NCBI RefSeq assembly: GCF_000172175.1
Contig: NZ_ABJL02000008.1
Span: 2,542,001-2,606,000 of the forward strand
DNA: 64,000 nucleotides
Direction: 5' to 3'
From: Bacteroides intestinalis DSM 17393
GTDB lineage: Bacteria > Bacteroidota > Bacteroidia > Bacteroidales > Bacteroidaceae
Shown: positions 43,090 to 50,814 of the stretch, in pieces
Numbering within the stretch: position 1 is the stretch's first letter
Layout: every line of letters starts with the position of its first letter
Notes under the pieces: generated by a model
What the model was told of the DNA's origin: nothing
Databases searched by the model: none
What the model saw: only the letters and a program-made list of their open reading frames with translations
Position numbers and translations under genes: made by a program

Positions 43090-43359
43090 ATGGCACATAA
43101 AAAAGGTGTCGGTAGTTCTAAGAACGGCCGCGAATCACAGAGCAAGAGATTAGGCGTTAAGATATTTGGTGGCGAAGTTTGCAAAGCTGGTAACATCATC
43201 GTTCGTCAAAGAGGTACTGAATTCCACCCGGGTAACAACATCGGTATGGGTAAAGACCACACTCTTTTCGCTTTAGTAGACGGAACTGTACAGTTCAAAG
43301 TAACCAAGGAAGACAGACGTTATGTATCTGTAATCCCCGCTGAAAGCGCAGAAGCGTAA
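43090..43359 (+). CDS. rpmA: 50S ribosomal protein L27
   Basis: An 89-residue protein with the invariant start MAHKKGVGSSKNGRES and GGEVCKAGNIIVRQRGT; the N-terminal tail reaches the peptidyl-transferase centre. No Firmicutes-type cleaved N-extension is present. Ends at a strong terminator shortly downstream. Confidence 0.98.
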   Translation: MAHKKGVGSSKNGRESQSKRLGVKIFGGEVCKAGNIIVRQRGTEFHPGNNIGMGKDHTLFALVDGTVQFKVTKEDRRYVSVIPAESAEA

Positions 43360-43381
43360 GTTTCAGAATAAAAAATAAAGA

Positions 43382-43420
43382 AAAGGGATGTAATCCAATG
43401 GATTGCATCCCTTTCTTTTT
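43382..43420 (+). terminator. Intrinsic terminator after rpmA
   Basis: Arms 43382-43396 and 43400-43414 form a near-perfect 15-bp stem with a tiny loop, followed by C-TTTTT. Confidence 0.9.
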
Positions 43421-43453
43421 ATAGCAAAAACAACACCTTATTTGTTTTTTACT

Positions 43454-43461
43454 TATCTTTG
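43454..43461 (+). promoter_or_regulatory. serS -7 box (TATCTTTG)
   Basis: Exact consensus, about 43 bp before the ATG at 43504. It overlaps the upstream in-frame ATG at 43459, so translation must begin at 43504. Confidence 0.7.
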
Positions 43462-43503
43462 TGCTCTCAAATCAAGATTTTAATCAAAACAAAGTATCAA
43501 GAT

Positions 43504-44778
43504 ATGCTTACCATCAAACAAATTACAGAAAACACCGACGCGGTGATCCGCGGACTGGAAAAGAAGCATTTCAAAAATGCTAAAGAGACAATAGACCAAG
43601 TAATTGCCTTTAACGACAAAAGACGTAGCACACAGTCTGTATTAGATAATAACCTCTCTGAAGTGAACTCTATTTCCAAATCTATCGGACAACTGATGAA
43701 GGAAGGGAAAAAAGAGGAAGCTGAAACTGCCAAAAGTCGTGTAGCCGAGCTAAAAGAAACTAACAAGACTCTGCAAGCCGAAATGGACCAGGCTGCTGAA
43801 GATATGCAGAATCTGCTCTACACCATTCCTAATATACCTTATGATGAAGTACCCGAAGGTGTGGGCGCCGAGGATAATGTAGTAGAGAAAATGGGTGGCA
43901 TGGAAACCGAACTTCCCAAAGATGCACTACCTCATTGGGAACTGACGAAGAAATATGATTTGATTGACTTCGACTTAGGCGTAAAGATCACAGGAGCCGG
44001 ATTCCCGGTTTACAAAGGAAAAGGTGCACAGTTGCAACGCGCACTGATCAACTTCTTCCTGGACGAAGCCCGCAAGGCTGGCTATCTGGAAATCATGCCT
44101 CCGACAGTGGTAAATGCAGCTTCCGGTTACGGAACAGGCCAGTTGCCCGATAAGGAAGGACAGATGTACCATTGCGAAGTAGACGATTTATATCTCATTC
44201 CAACAGCTGAAGTACCTGTAACAAATATCTATCGCGACGTGATTCTGGAAGAGAAACAACTTCCTATCAAAAACTGCGCTTACACGCAGTGTTTCCGTCG
44301 CGAAGCCGGATCTTACGGTAAAGATGTGCGCGGTTTGAATCGTCTGCACGAATTTTCCAAAGTAGAATTGGTACGCATTGACAAGCCGGAACATTCCAAA
44401 CAGTCTCACAAAGAGATGCTGGATCATGTAGAAGGATTGCTGCAGAAACTGGAATTACCCTATCGTATCCTTCGCCTGTGTGGCGGTGATATGAGCTTTA
44501 CCGCTGCTCTCTGCTTCGACTTCGAAGTTTATTCAGAGGCACAGAAACGTTGGCTGGAAGTAAGTTCCGTTTCTAACTTCGATACTTATCAGGCTAATCG
44601 CTTGAAATGCCGTTACCGCAGTGGAGAAAAGAAAACAGAGCTTTGCCATACATTGAACGGATCTGCATTGGCATTACCACGCATCGTTGCCGCTTTACTG
44701 GAAAATAATCAGACACCGGAAGGCATCCGTATTCCAAAGGCACTGGTGCCGTATACGGGTTTTGAAATGATTGACTAA
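43504..44778 (+). CDS. serS: Seryl-tRNA synthetase
   Basis: A 424-residue class II synthetase. The N-terminal tRNA-binding coiled coil (about 25-105, rich in Lys/Glu with LKETNKTLQAEMDQAAEDMQ) is followed by the catalytic domain with motif 2 FRREAGSYGKDVRGLNRLHEF and motif 3 NGSALALPRIVAALLENNQ. Start MLTIKQITENTD chosen because the upstream ATG lies in the promoter. Transcribed alone. Confidence 0.97.
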   Translation: MLTIKQITENTDAVIRGLEKKHFKNAKETIDQVIAFNDKRRSTQSVLDNNLSEVNSISKSIGQLMKEGKKEEAETAKSRVAELKETNKTLQAEMDQAAEDMQNLLYTIPNIPYDEVPEGVGAEDNVVEKMGGMETELPKDALPHWELTKKYDLIDFDLGVKITGAGFPVYKGKGAQLQRALINFFLDEARKAGYLEIMPPTVVNAASGYGTGQLPDKEGQMYHCEVDDLYLIPTAEVPVTNIYRDVILEEKQLPIKNCAYTQCFRREAGSYGKDVRGLNRLHEFSKVELVRIDKPEHSKQSHKEMLDHVEGLLQKLELPYRILRLCGGDMSFTAALCFDFEVYSEAQKRWLEVSSVSNFDTYQANRLKCRYRSGEKKTELCHTLNGSALALPRIVAALLENNQTPEGIRIPKALVPYTGFEMID

Positions 44779-44797
44779 AAATAACTGCGTTATTCTG

Positions 44798-44894
44798 GCG
44801 GGTAAATCATAATTCGCTCTTACACAGGTAACCTCAGACGTTTATACCATTACGTCGATATGGCCTGGTAGGGGCGAATTATCGTTCGCCCACA
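44798..44894. repeat. Paired palindromic element, REP/MITE-like
   Basis: GGGCGAATTATCGTTCGCCC (44874-44893) is a hairpin with 7-bp arms. The left end, GGCGGGTAAATCATAATTCGC (about 44798-44818), carries the related sequence in inverted orientation (AATTCGC against GCGAATT), so the 97-bp unit has imperfect terminal inverted repeats. It is between serS and the Nfn-like gene and has no ORF. GGGCGAATnATTCGCCC-type palindromes are, as I recall, dispersed in Bacteroides genomes. Confidence 0.5.
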
Positions 44895-44925
44895 TCAGTT
44901 ACACAGCTTTTTAGAAGAAACTTTC

Positions 44926-44955
44926 TTTGTTTTTACCAAATAACCCGTATCTTTG
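44926..44955 (+). promoter_or_regulatory. Promoter of the NfnAB-like gene
   Basis: TTTG (44926-44929) and TATCTTTG (44948-44955) are 18 bp apart, close to consensus. Leader about 50 nt. Confidence 0.75.
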
Positions 44956-45011
44956 TAATCCGTAACAATCTGAAAGTAATTACGTAATTATACCAACAAA
45001 ATTTATAGATA

Positions 45012-47318
45012 ATGAACAAAATCATTAGCAAAGAACATTTTTCTGAAAAGGTTTTTAAATTAGAGATTGAGGCACCTTTAATAGCCCGTTCACGTAAGGC
45101 AGGACACTTCGTCATTGTACGTGTAGGCGAAAAAGGTGAACGTATGCCATTGACAATTGCGGCGGCTGACGCCGTACGCGGTACTATCACTTTGGTAGTA
45201 CAGGAAGTAGGCCTCTCCTCTACCCGCCTTTGCGAACTGAATGAGGGCGATTATATCACTGATGTGGTAGGTCCGTTGGGACAAGCTACTCATATTGAAA
45301 ACTTCGGAACAGTGGTTTGTGCAGGTGGTGGTGTAGGCGTAGCTCCCATGCTCCCTATTGTACAGGCTTTGAAAGCTGCCGGTAACCGCGTTATTGCCGT
45401 ACTTGCCGGACGTAGTAAAGAGCTGATTATCCTTGAAAAAGAAATGCGTGAAAGTGCAGACGAGGTCATCATTATGACCGACGACGGCTCTTATGGACGC
45501 AAAGGATTGGTAACCGAAGGCGTTGAAGAAGTCATTAAACGGGAGAAAGTGGACAAATGTTTTGCCATCGGCCCCGCCATCATGATGAAATTTGTTTGCT
45601 TGCTGACTAAAAAATATGAAATACCGACCGATGTCTCGCTGAATACAATCATGGTGGATGGTACAGGTATGTGCGGTGCTTGCCGCATCACCATCGGCGG
45701 AAAGACCAAATTCGTTTGTGTAGACGGACCGGAATTTGATGGTCATCAGGTAGACTTCGACGAGATGTTGAAGCGTATGGGTGCCTTCAAGAGCATCGAA
45801 CGTGAGGAGATGCACAAACTTGAAGAAGGTGAATCCTGTAAAGTTATGCCGGAACCTGCACAGGAAGTAGACGAGAAAAGTCGTAATGCCGCATGGCGTC
45901 TGGAGCTTCGCAAGGCAATGAAACCCAAAGAACGCACCGCTATTCCGCGTGTTGAAATGAACGAACTCGATCCAGAATACCGTTCGCATAGTCGCAAAGA
46001 GGAAGTAAACCAGGGGCTGACAGAGGAACAAGCCCTGACGGAAGCCAAGCGTTGCCTCGATTGCGCAAATCCTGGTTGCATGGAAGGTTGTCCCGTAGGT
46101 ATTGATATTCCTCGTTTCATCAAAAACATTGAACGCGGAGAAATACTCGAAGCTGCCAAGACACTGAAAGAAACCAGTGCTCTGCCTGCTGTTTGCGGTC
46201 GTGTTTGCCCGCAGGAAAAACAGTGCGAGTCAAAATGTATCCACCTGAAAATGAAAGAAAAGCCGGTAGCTATCGGCTATCTGGAACGATTTGCCGCTGA
46301 CTATGAACGTGAAAGCGGGCAAATCTCCGTACCGGAAATCAAAGAAAAGAATGGTATTAAGATTGCCGTCATTGGCTCCGGACCTGCCGGACTTTCTTTT
46401 GCCGGAGATATGGCTAAATATGGTTACGATGTTACTGTCTTTGAAGCTCTTCACGAGATAGGCGGTGTACTGAAGTATGGTATCCCCGAATTCCGCCTGC
46501 CGAACAAAGTGGTGGATGTGGAGATTGACAATCTTGCCAAGATGGGGGTTAACTTTATTAAAGACTGTATCATAGGTAAGACTATCAGTGTGGAACAGTT
46601 GGAAGAAGAAGGTTTCAAAGGTGTATTCGTGGCATCCGGTGCCGGATTGCCTAACTTTATGAATATTCCGGGAGAAAATTCCATCAATATTCTGTCATCC
46701 AATGAATACCTGACGCGTGTCAACCTGATGGATGCAGCAAGCGAAGACTCTGATACTCCGGTTCCTTTCGGTAAAAACGTAGCCGTTATCGGTGGCGGAA
46801 ACACAGCTATGGACTCAGTACGTACTGCACGTCGTTTGGGGGCCGAACGTGCTATGATTATTTATCGTCGCTCCGAAGAGGAAATGCCTGCGCGTATCGA
46901 AGAGGTAAAACATGCCAAAGAAGAAGGTGTGGAGTTCCTCACGCTGCATAATCCGATAGAATACATTGCCGACGAACAAGGAAAGGTGAAACAAGTTATT
47001 CTGCAAAAAATGGAGCTTGGCGAACCCGATGCATCCGGACGCCGTAGTCCTGTCCCCATCCCGGGAGCAACGGAAACGATTGACATAGACTTGGCCATCG
47101 TCAGCGTAGGTGTATCTCCCAACCCGATTGTACCTTCATCTATCAAAGGCTTGGAACTGGGACGTAAGGGAACAATTGCCGTGAATGACAGTATGCAATC
47201 GTCCATCCCGATGATTTACGCCGGAGGAGATATCGTTCGTGGCGGTGCCACCGTTATCCTTGCCATGGGCGACGGACGAAAAGCTGCCGCTGCTATGAAC
47301 GAACAGTTGAAAAGATAG
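45012..47318 (+). CDS. Fused NfnA-NfnB-type oxidoreductase (ferredoxin-NADP reductase subunit plus GltD-like subunit)
   Basis: A 768-residue single-chain fusion. Residues 1-275 form the FAD/NAD-binding reductase half (PyrK/NfnA-like; GHFVIVRVGEKGERMPLTI, CAGGGVGVAPMLPI) with the [2Fe-2S] cysteines in GMCGACRITIGGKTKFVC. Residues about 330-768 form the GltD/NfnB half with [4Fe-4S] Cys clusters (CLDCANPGCMEGCPVG, CGRVCPQEKQCESKC) and two nucleotide-binding motifs (AVIGSGPAGLSFAGD, AVIGGGNTAMDSVRTARRLGAE). In Nfn enzymes the pair links NADH, NADPH and ferredoxin by electron bifurcation; glutamate synthase small-subunit annotation is common but no gltB is adjacent. Which role holds here is open. 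Confidence 0.88.
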   Translation: MNKIISKEHFSEKVFKLEIEAPLIARSRKAGHFVIVRVGEKGERMPLTIAAADAVRGTITLVVQEVGLSSTRLCELNEGDYITDVVGPLGQATHIENFGTVVCAGGGVGVAPMLPIVQALKAAGNRVIAVLAGRSKELIILEKEMRESADEVIIMTDDGSYGRKGLVTEGVEEVIKREKVDKCFAIGPAIMMKFVCLLTKKYEIPTDVSLNTIMVDGTGMCGACRITIGGKTKFVCVDGPEFDGHQVDFDEMLKRMGAFKSIEREEMHKLEEGESCKVMPEPAQEVDEKSRNAAWRLELRKAMKPKERTAIPRVEMNELDPEYRSHSRKEEVNQGLTEEQALTEAKRCLDCANPGCMEGCPVGIDIPRFIKNIERGEILEAAKTLKETSALPAVCGRVCPQEKQCESKCIHLKMKEKPVAIGYLERFAADYERESGQISVPEIKEKNGIKIAVIGSGPAGLSFAGDMAKYGYDVTVFEALHEIGGVLKYGIPEFRLPNKVVDVEIDNLAKMGVNFIKDCIIGKTISVEQLEEEGFKGVFVASGAGLPNFMNIPGENSINILSSNEYLTRVNLMDAASEDSDTPVPFGKNVAVIGGGNTAMDSVRTARRLGAERAMIIYRRSEEEMPARIEEVKHAKEEGVEFLTLHNPIEYIADEQGKVKQVILQKMELGEPDASGRRSPVPIPGATETIDIDLAIVSVGVSPNPIVPSSIKGLELGRKGTIAVNDSMQSSIPMIYAGGDIVRGGATVILAMGDGRKAAAAMNEQLKR

Positions 47319-47334
47319 AACAGAAGATAATTTT

Positions 47335-48300
47335 ATGAATAAAATTCTTAAAAAACAGGCAGTTCAGCTAATGAACTGTCTGTTCTTTATTTTTCTTTGC
47401 GGGAATTGCCTGGCACAAAAAGCATACCCCGAGATCAGAGTATCCTACATCAGTGAGTTACAAAAAGGGATACAAGATTCACACTGGATACTGGATTCTG
47501 ACTTGGTATCAAGCCCGGGAATGATACCTTTCGGCAACGGCAATTACACCGATTCACTCATCAATCATCTTGATACCATCCAACCCGCTGATTGGCGGAC
47601 GCCAAAAGGCAACTACCCTGTTTTTCTGGCAATATGGGGTAATGACACTTTAAGTTATGCCCGGCTTCCCGACACACGATTCTACTACAGAAACGATAAT
47701 AAACAAAAAAAGAAAATCCGTGTTCTGGAAGTGGAAAGCCAACTTCCTCCCTATACTCGCTTTGCCGCCGATGTCGAGGGGCTGTCCGAAAAGAAAATTT
47801 CTGCACTTACCGACTCCATGAAACGGATGAAGAGCCCTCAAGATACTTTAATGAACTGTCCGCAAGCATGCTTTTTCTATGCCCTGGATGCATTCTTCCG
47901 CACCCATGGCATTTGCCCGGATCCTGTCATTACCCGCAACACGAATTTCAGCAAAAAAGAAGAGTTGGCCGCTTTCTTCGAACACTTTCTTAAACATACA
48001 GCCGATTATCCCTGCCATTATAAGAAAGTGAAAGACGTGAGCTTTCCGGACAACAGCGTAATCGTTATCGTCAACGGGTACAATGAAATCATCCATGCCG
48101 TCTTTTATCATGACGGGCTGTTTCATACTAAAAACGGTCTCTTGTCTCCCTTTGTCTACTCAACGATACGCCCTATACTGAAAGGATACGGAAGTAAAGA
48201 TAATCCGGGTAAAGACTTAAGCAAAACAGGGAAACTAATGCTGGGACAAACCCTGAAAGTATATACACTGAACGACTCCCTCTACCACCTGCATCAATAA
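47335..48300 (+). CDS. Uncharacterised exported protein, possible papain-like fold
   Basis: A 321-residue protein with a signal peptide (to NCLAQ, about 31). I do not recognise the family. The C-terminal half has a helix with a conserved-looking Cys (LMNCPQACFFYALDAFF, about 180-195) and later NEIIHAVFYHDGLFHT (about 248-263), a Cys then His order that recalls papain/NlpC-like cysteine hydrolases, but no match is claimed. It starts 16 bp after the Nfn-like stop and so probably shares its transcript. Confidence 0.6.
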   Translation: MNKILKKQAVQLMNCLFFIFLCGNCLAQKAYPEIRVSYISELQKGIQDSHWILDSDLVSSPGMIPFGNGNYTDSLINHLDTIQPADWRTPKGNYPVFLAIWGNDTLSYARLPDTRFYYRNDNKQKKKIRVLEVESQLPPYTRFAADVEGLSEKKISALTDSMKRMKSPQDTLMNCPQACFFYALDAFFRTHGICPDPVITRNTNFSKKEELAAFFEHFLKHTADYPCHYKKVKDVSFPDNSVIVIVNGYNEIIHAVFYHDGLFHTKNGLLSPFVYSTIRPILKGYGSKDNPGKDLSKTGKLMLGQTLKVYTLNDSLYHLHQ

Positions 48301-48319
48301 AACAAGCTATGTTATGCTC

Positions 48320-48361
48320 GAAGACAAGCAATGTTATCACCCAAAGCATTGCTTGTCTTCA
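48320..48361. other. Perfect 14-bp hairpin and short direct repeats
   Basis: GAAGACAAGCAATG (48320-48333) pairs exactly with CATTGCTTGTCTTC (48348-48361). The motif (A)ACAAGC(A/T)AT recurs at about 48302, 48323 and 48366. No T-run follows on the plus strand, so this may be a degraded terminator or processing stem ahead of the strong one at 48430. Confidence 0.55.
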
Positions 48362-48429
48362 AGCAAAACAAGCAATATCATTTCAAATCGGAAGCCCCTT
48401 GAGTAACGGTTTCTCATACACTCCAGAAT

Positions 48430-48486
48430 AAAACGGAAGCCCCGCTTGCAACTTGAATGTGCAAGCGGGGCTTCCGTTTTTGTTTT
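48430..48486. terminator. Strong bidirectional terminator between convergent genes
   Basis: Arms 48430-48450 and 48460-48480 form a perfect 21-bp GC-rich stem flanked by A-run on the left and T-runs on the right, so it can stop transcripts from both the orphan exported-protein gene and panD. Confidence 0.95.
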
Positions 48487-48496
48487 TTATAAAAAT

Positions 48497-48850
48497 TTAT
48501 TTCACCACTTTGTTCGTTGCCGGATCAGGAAAAATCACCGACGGCTTGAACGACTTGGCTTCTTCAAAGTCCATCAAGGCATACGACATAATAATGATGA
48601 TATCGTCCGGCTGCACCTTACGGGCTGCCGCACCATTCAGACATATTTTGCCCGAACCACGTTCACCTTTAATAATATAGGTTTCAAAACGTTCGCCATT
48701 ATTGTTGTCGGCTATGTACACTTTTTCACCGGCAATCATATTGGCCGCATCCAGCAAGTCCTCGTCAATCGTAATGCTTCCCATATAATTGAGGTTAGCT
48801 TCTGTGACACGAGCGCAATGGATTTTCGACTTCAGCACTTCAATCATCAT
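48497..48850 (-). CDS. panD: Aspartate 1-decarboxylase
   Basis: A 117-residue pyruvoyl enzyme that makes beta-alanine for pantothenate. The self-processing Gly-Ser site is in NYMGSITID (about residues 22-30; cleavage before Ser25 forms the pyruvoyl group), with Lys9 (KSKIH) and the NGAAAR motif (about 72-77). It is downstream of panC by 27 bp, forming a panC-panD operon. Start MMIEVLKSK; the second Met is an alternative. Confidence 0.97.
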   Translation of the reverse strand: MMIEVLKSKIHCARVTEANLNYMGSITIDEDLLDAANMIAGEKVYIADNNNGERFETYIIKGERGSGKICLNGAAARKVQPDDIIIIMSYALMDFEEAKSFKPSVIFPDPATNKVVK

Positions 48851-48877
48851 AAGGTCTGATCTCTCTTTTTAGGTTTA

Positions 48878-49723
48878 TTACTTTTTATACTTAATGTTGT
48901 CAATCAAGCGAACCTCACCACAGAATACTGTAATGCAACCTACAGCATACGCCGTATCTTCCCAATTGGCTATTTTCTGCAACGTGTTGCCATCCACCAG
49001 TTCAAAGTATTCCAGACGCAAACCGGGAGCGGCCGCAATGGTATCTTCTACAAACTTCTGAGTCTCAGCAACTGTATGAGAAGTCGCAAAGGTACGACTT
49101 TCAAATAATGTTTGCGATATTTTTAAAGCATTTTTGCGTTCTTCAGCAGATAAACGTGCGTTACGACTACTCAGAGCCAGCCCATCCTCTTCACGTATAA
49201 TAGGGCAACCCACTATTTCCAACGAATAATTCATCCGACGCACCATCTCACGAATGATAGCCAACTGCTGGAAATCTTTCTCTCCGAAGTAAGCGCGGTC
49301 CGGCTTCACTGCATCAAACAGCTTGCTCACAATCTGGCAAACACCATTGAAATGTCCCGGACGAAACGCACCTTCCATCACCGTATCCAACGGCGCATAG
49401 CTAAACTGGCGCGTATCCGGTTCGGGATACATCTCCGCGACCGAAGGAGCGAATACAAACGCAGCACCGCAAGCTTCCAACAAAGCACAATCGGCATCCA
49501 GCGTACGGGGATATTTCTCTAAATCGTTCTTGTCGTTAAACTGTGTCGGGTTTACAAAAACACTCACTACCGCAGCATCATTTTCAGCAACACAACGTTT
49601 CACCAATGACGCATGACCGGCATGCAGGGCACCCATTGTAGGCACCAATCCTACCTTTTTACCTTGGGCCCGTAAATCCGAAAGTCCGGCCTGCAAGTCC
49701 TTGATAGTATGTACTATTTCCAT
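48878..49723 (-). CDS. panC: Pantothenate synthetase
   Basis: A 281-residue ligase that joins pantoate and beta-alanine with ATP. The nucleotidyl-transferase signatures are PTMGALHAGHASLV (HxGH) and AYFGEKDFQQLAIIREMV, and later SSRNARLSAEER (KMSKS-like loop). First gene of the panC-panD pair; divergent from the GT5-like gene. The 246-bp gap (49724-49969) holds no gene; only the GT5-side promoter is recognised. Confidence 0.97.
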   Translation of the reverse strand: MEIVHTIKDLQAGLSDLRAQGKKVGLVPTMGALHAGHASLVKRCVAENDAAVVSVFVNPTQFNDKNDLEKYPRTLDADCALLEACGAAFVFAPSVAEMYPEPDTRQFSYAPLDTVMEGAFRPGHFNGVCQIVSKLFDAVKPDRAYFGEKDFQQLAIIREMVRRMNYSLEIVGCPIIREEDGLALSSRNARLSAEERKNALKISQTLFESRTFATSHTVAETQKFVEDTIAAAPGLRLEYFELVDGNTLQKIANWEDTAYAVGCITVFCGEVRLIDNIKYKK

Positions 49724-49936
49724 TTTTATAGGTTATATAATAACTTAGTTGTTCGCAAAAGCGGTGCAAAATAAACTATTATTTAGCATATAAAGAAGAA
49801 ATATCGCAAATTAATGCAAAAGTTCTACTTAAGCAGCACTCCTCTTTGAGACAAAGCATCACTGATTAACAAGCAGTTAACAATTCATAAGGAATTATAG
49901 AGTCGCCTTATTTGCTCAAGTGCCCGATTTTTTTTA

Positions 49937-49944
49937 TATCTTTG
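49937..49944 (+). promoter_or_regulatory. -7 box (TATCTTTG) of the GT5-like/DUF4270 genes
   Basis: Exact consensus 25 bp before the ATG at 49970; no clear -33 TTTG at ideal distance. Confidence 0.65.
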
Positions 49945-49969
49945 CAGAATAATTGAGAACATTGTTATT

Positions 49970-50794
49970 ATGACAAAGGCGAATAAGGTTTTATTTATTA
50001 CCCAAGAGATTACTCCTTACGTACCAGAATCCGAAATGTCCCTTGTAGGCAGAAACCTACCTCAAGCAATCCAGGAAAAAGGCAGAGAAATTAGAACATT
50101 CATGCCTAAATGGGGGAATATCAATGAGCGCAGAAACCAATTGCACGAAGTGATACGCCTCTCCGGTATGAATCTGATTATTGACGATACCGACCACCCC
50201 CTTATTATTAAAGTTGCTTCCATTCAATCTGCCCGCATGCAGGTATATTTCATCGACAACGATGATTATTTCCAGAATCGCTTGCAGGCTGCTGATGAGA
50301 ATGGCGTGGAATATGGAGATAATGACAGCCGTGCTATATTCTATGCACGCGGTGTACTGGAGACGGTAAAGAAGTTACGCTGGTGCCCGGATATCATCCA
50401 TTGTCATGGCTGGATGACTGCCTTAGCTCCTTTGTATATCAAGAAAGCATATAAGGACGAGCCTTCATTCCGTGACGCTAAAGTAGTATTTTCTGTTTTT
50501 GAAGATGACTTCAAAGAATCATTCAATGCTGATTTTGTAAACAGATTGGTATTGAAAGGCGTTACAAAAAAAGATATGGCTCATCTGAAAGCTCCTGTAG
50601 ACTATGCTACGCTGTGTAAACTGGCTATCGATTATTCGGATGGAGTAATTCAGCAAAGTGAAAATGTTAACGAAGAGGTTATGGAATATGCCCGCCAGGC
50701 AGGAAAACCGATTTTAGAATATCAAACTCCCGAAACATTTGCCGAGGCTTGTAATGAGTTCTACGATAAAGTGTGGGAAACAGAACAAAAATAA
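49970..50794 (+). CDS. Glycogen/starch synthase-like protein, N-terminal GT5 domain only
   Basis: A 274-residue protein matching the N-terminal half of GT5 glycogen synthases (KVLFITQEITPYV, DIIHCHGWMTALAPLYIKK). A full GT5 enzyme has about 480 residues and a second Rossmann domain; that half is absent. The usual KTGGL ADP-glucose-binding loop after the first strand reads PESEMSL here. So glycogen synthase activity is doubtful; a regulatory or sugar-binding role is possible. It is co-transcribed with a DUF4270 lipoprotein 20 bp downstream, not with the glycogen operon. Confidence 0.85.
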   Translation: MTKANKVLFITQEITPYVPESEMSLVGRNLPQAIQEKGREIRTFMPKWGNINERRNQLHEVIRLSGMNLIIDDTDHPLIIKVASIQSARMQVYFIDNDDYFQNRLQAADENGVEYGDNDSRAIFYARGVLETVKKLRWCPDIIHCHGWMTALAPLYIKKAYKDEPSFRDAKVVFSVFEDDFKESFNADFVNRLVLKGVTKKDMAHLKAPVDYATLCKLAIDYSDGVIQQSENVNEEVMEYARQAGKPILEYQTPETFAEACNEFYDKVWETEQK

Positions 50795-50814
50795 ACAAGA
50801 TAACAAAGAAAACT

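Noticed and set aside
43459..43503. Upstream ATG for serS
   Set aside because: It lies inside the TATCTTTG -7 box, so it cannot be in the mRNA.
45012..47318. Calling this gene gltD (glutamate synthase small subunit)
   Set aside because: The N-terminal PyrK/NfnA-like half and absence of gltB nearby fit an Nfn-type fusion better.
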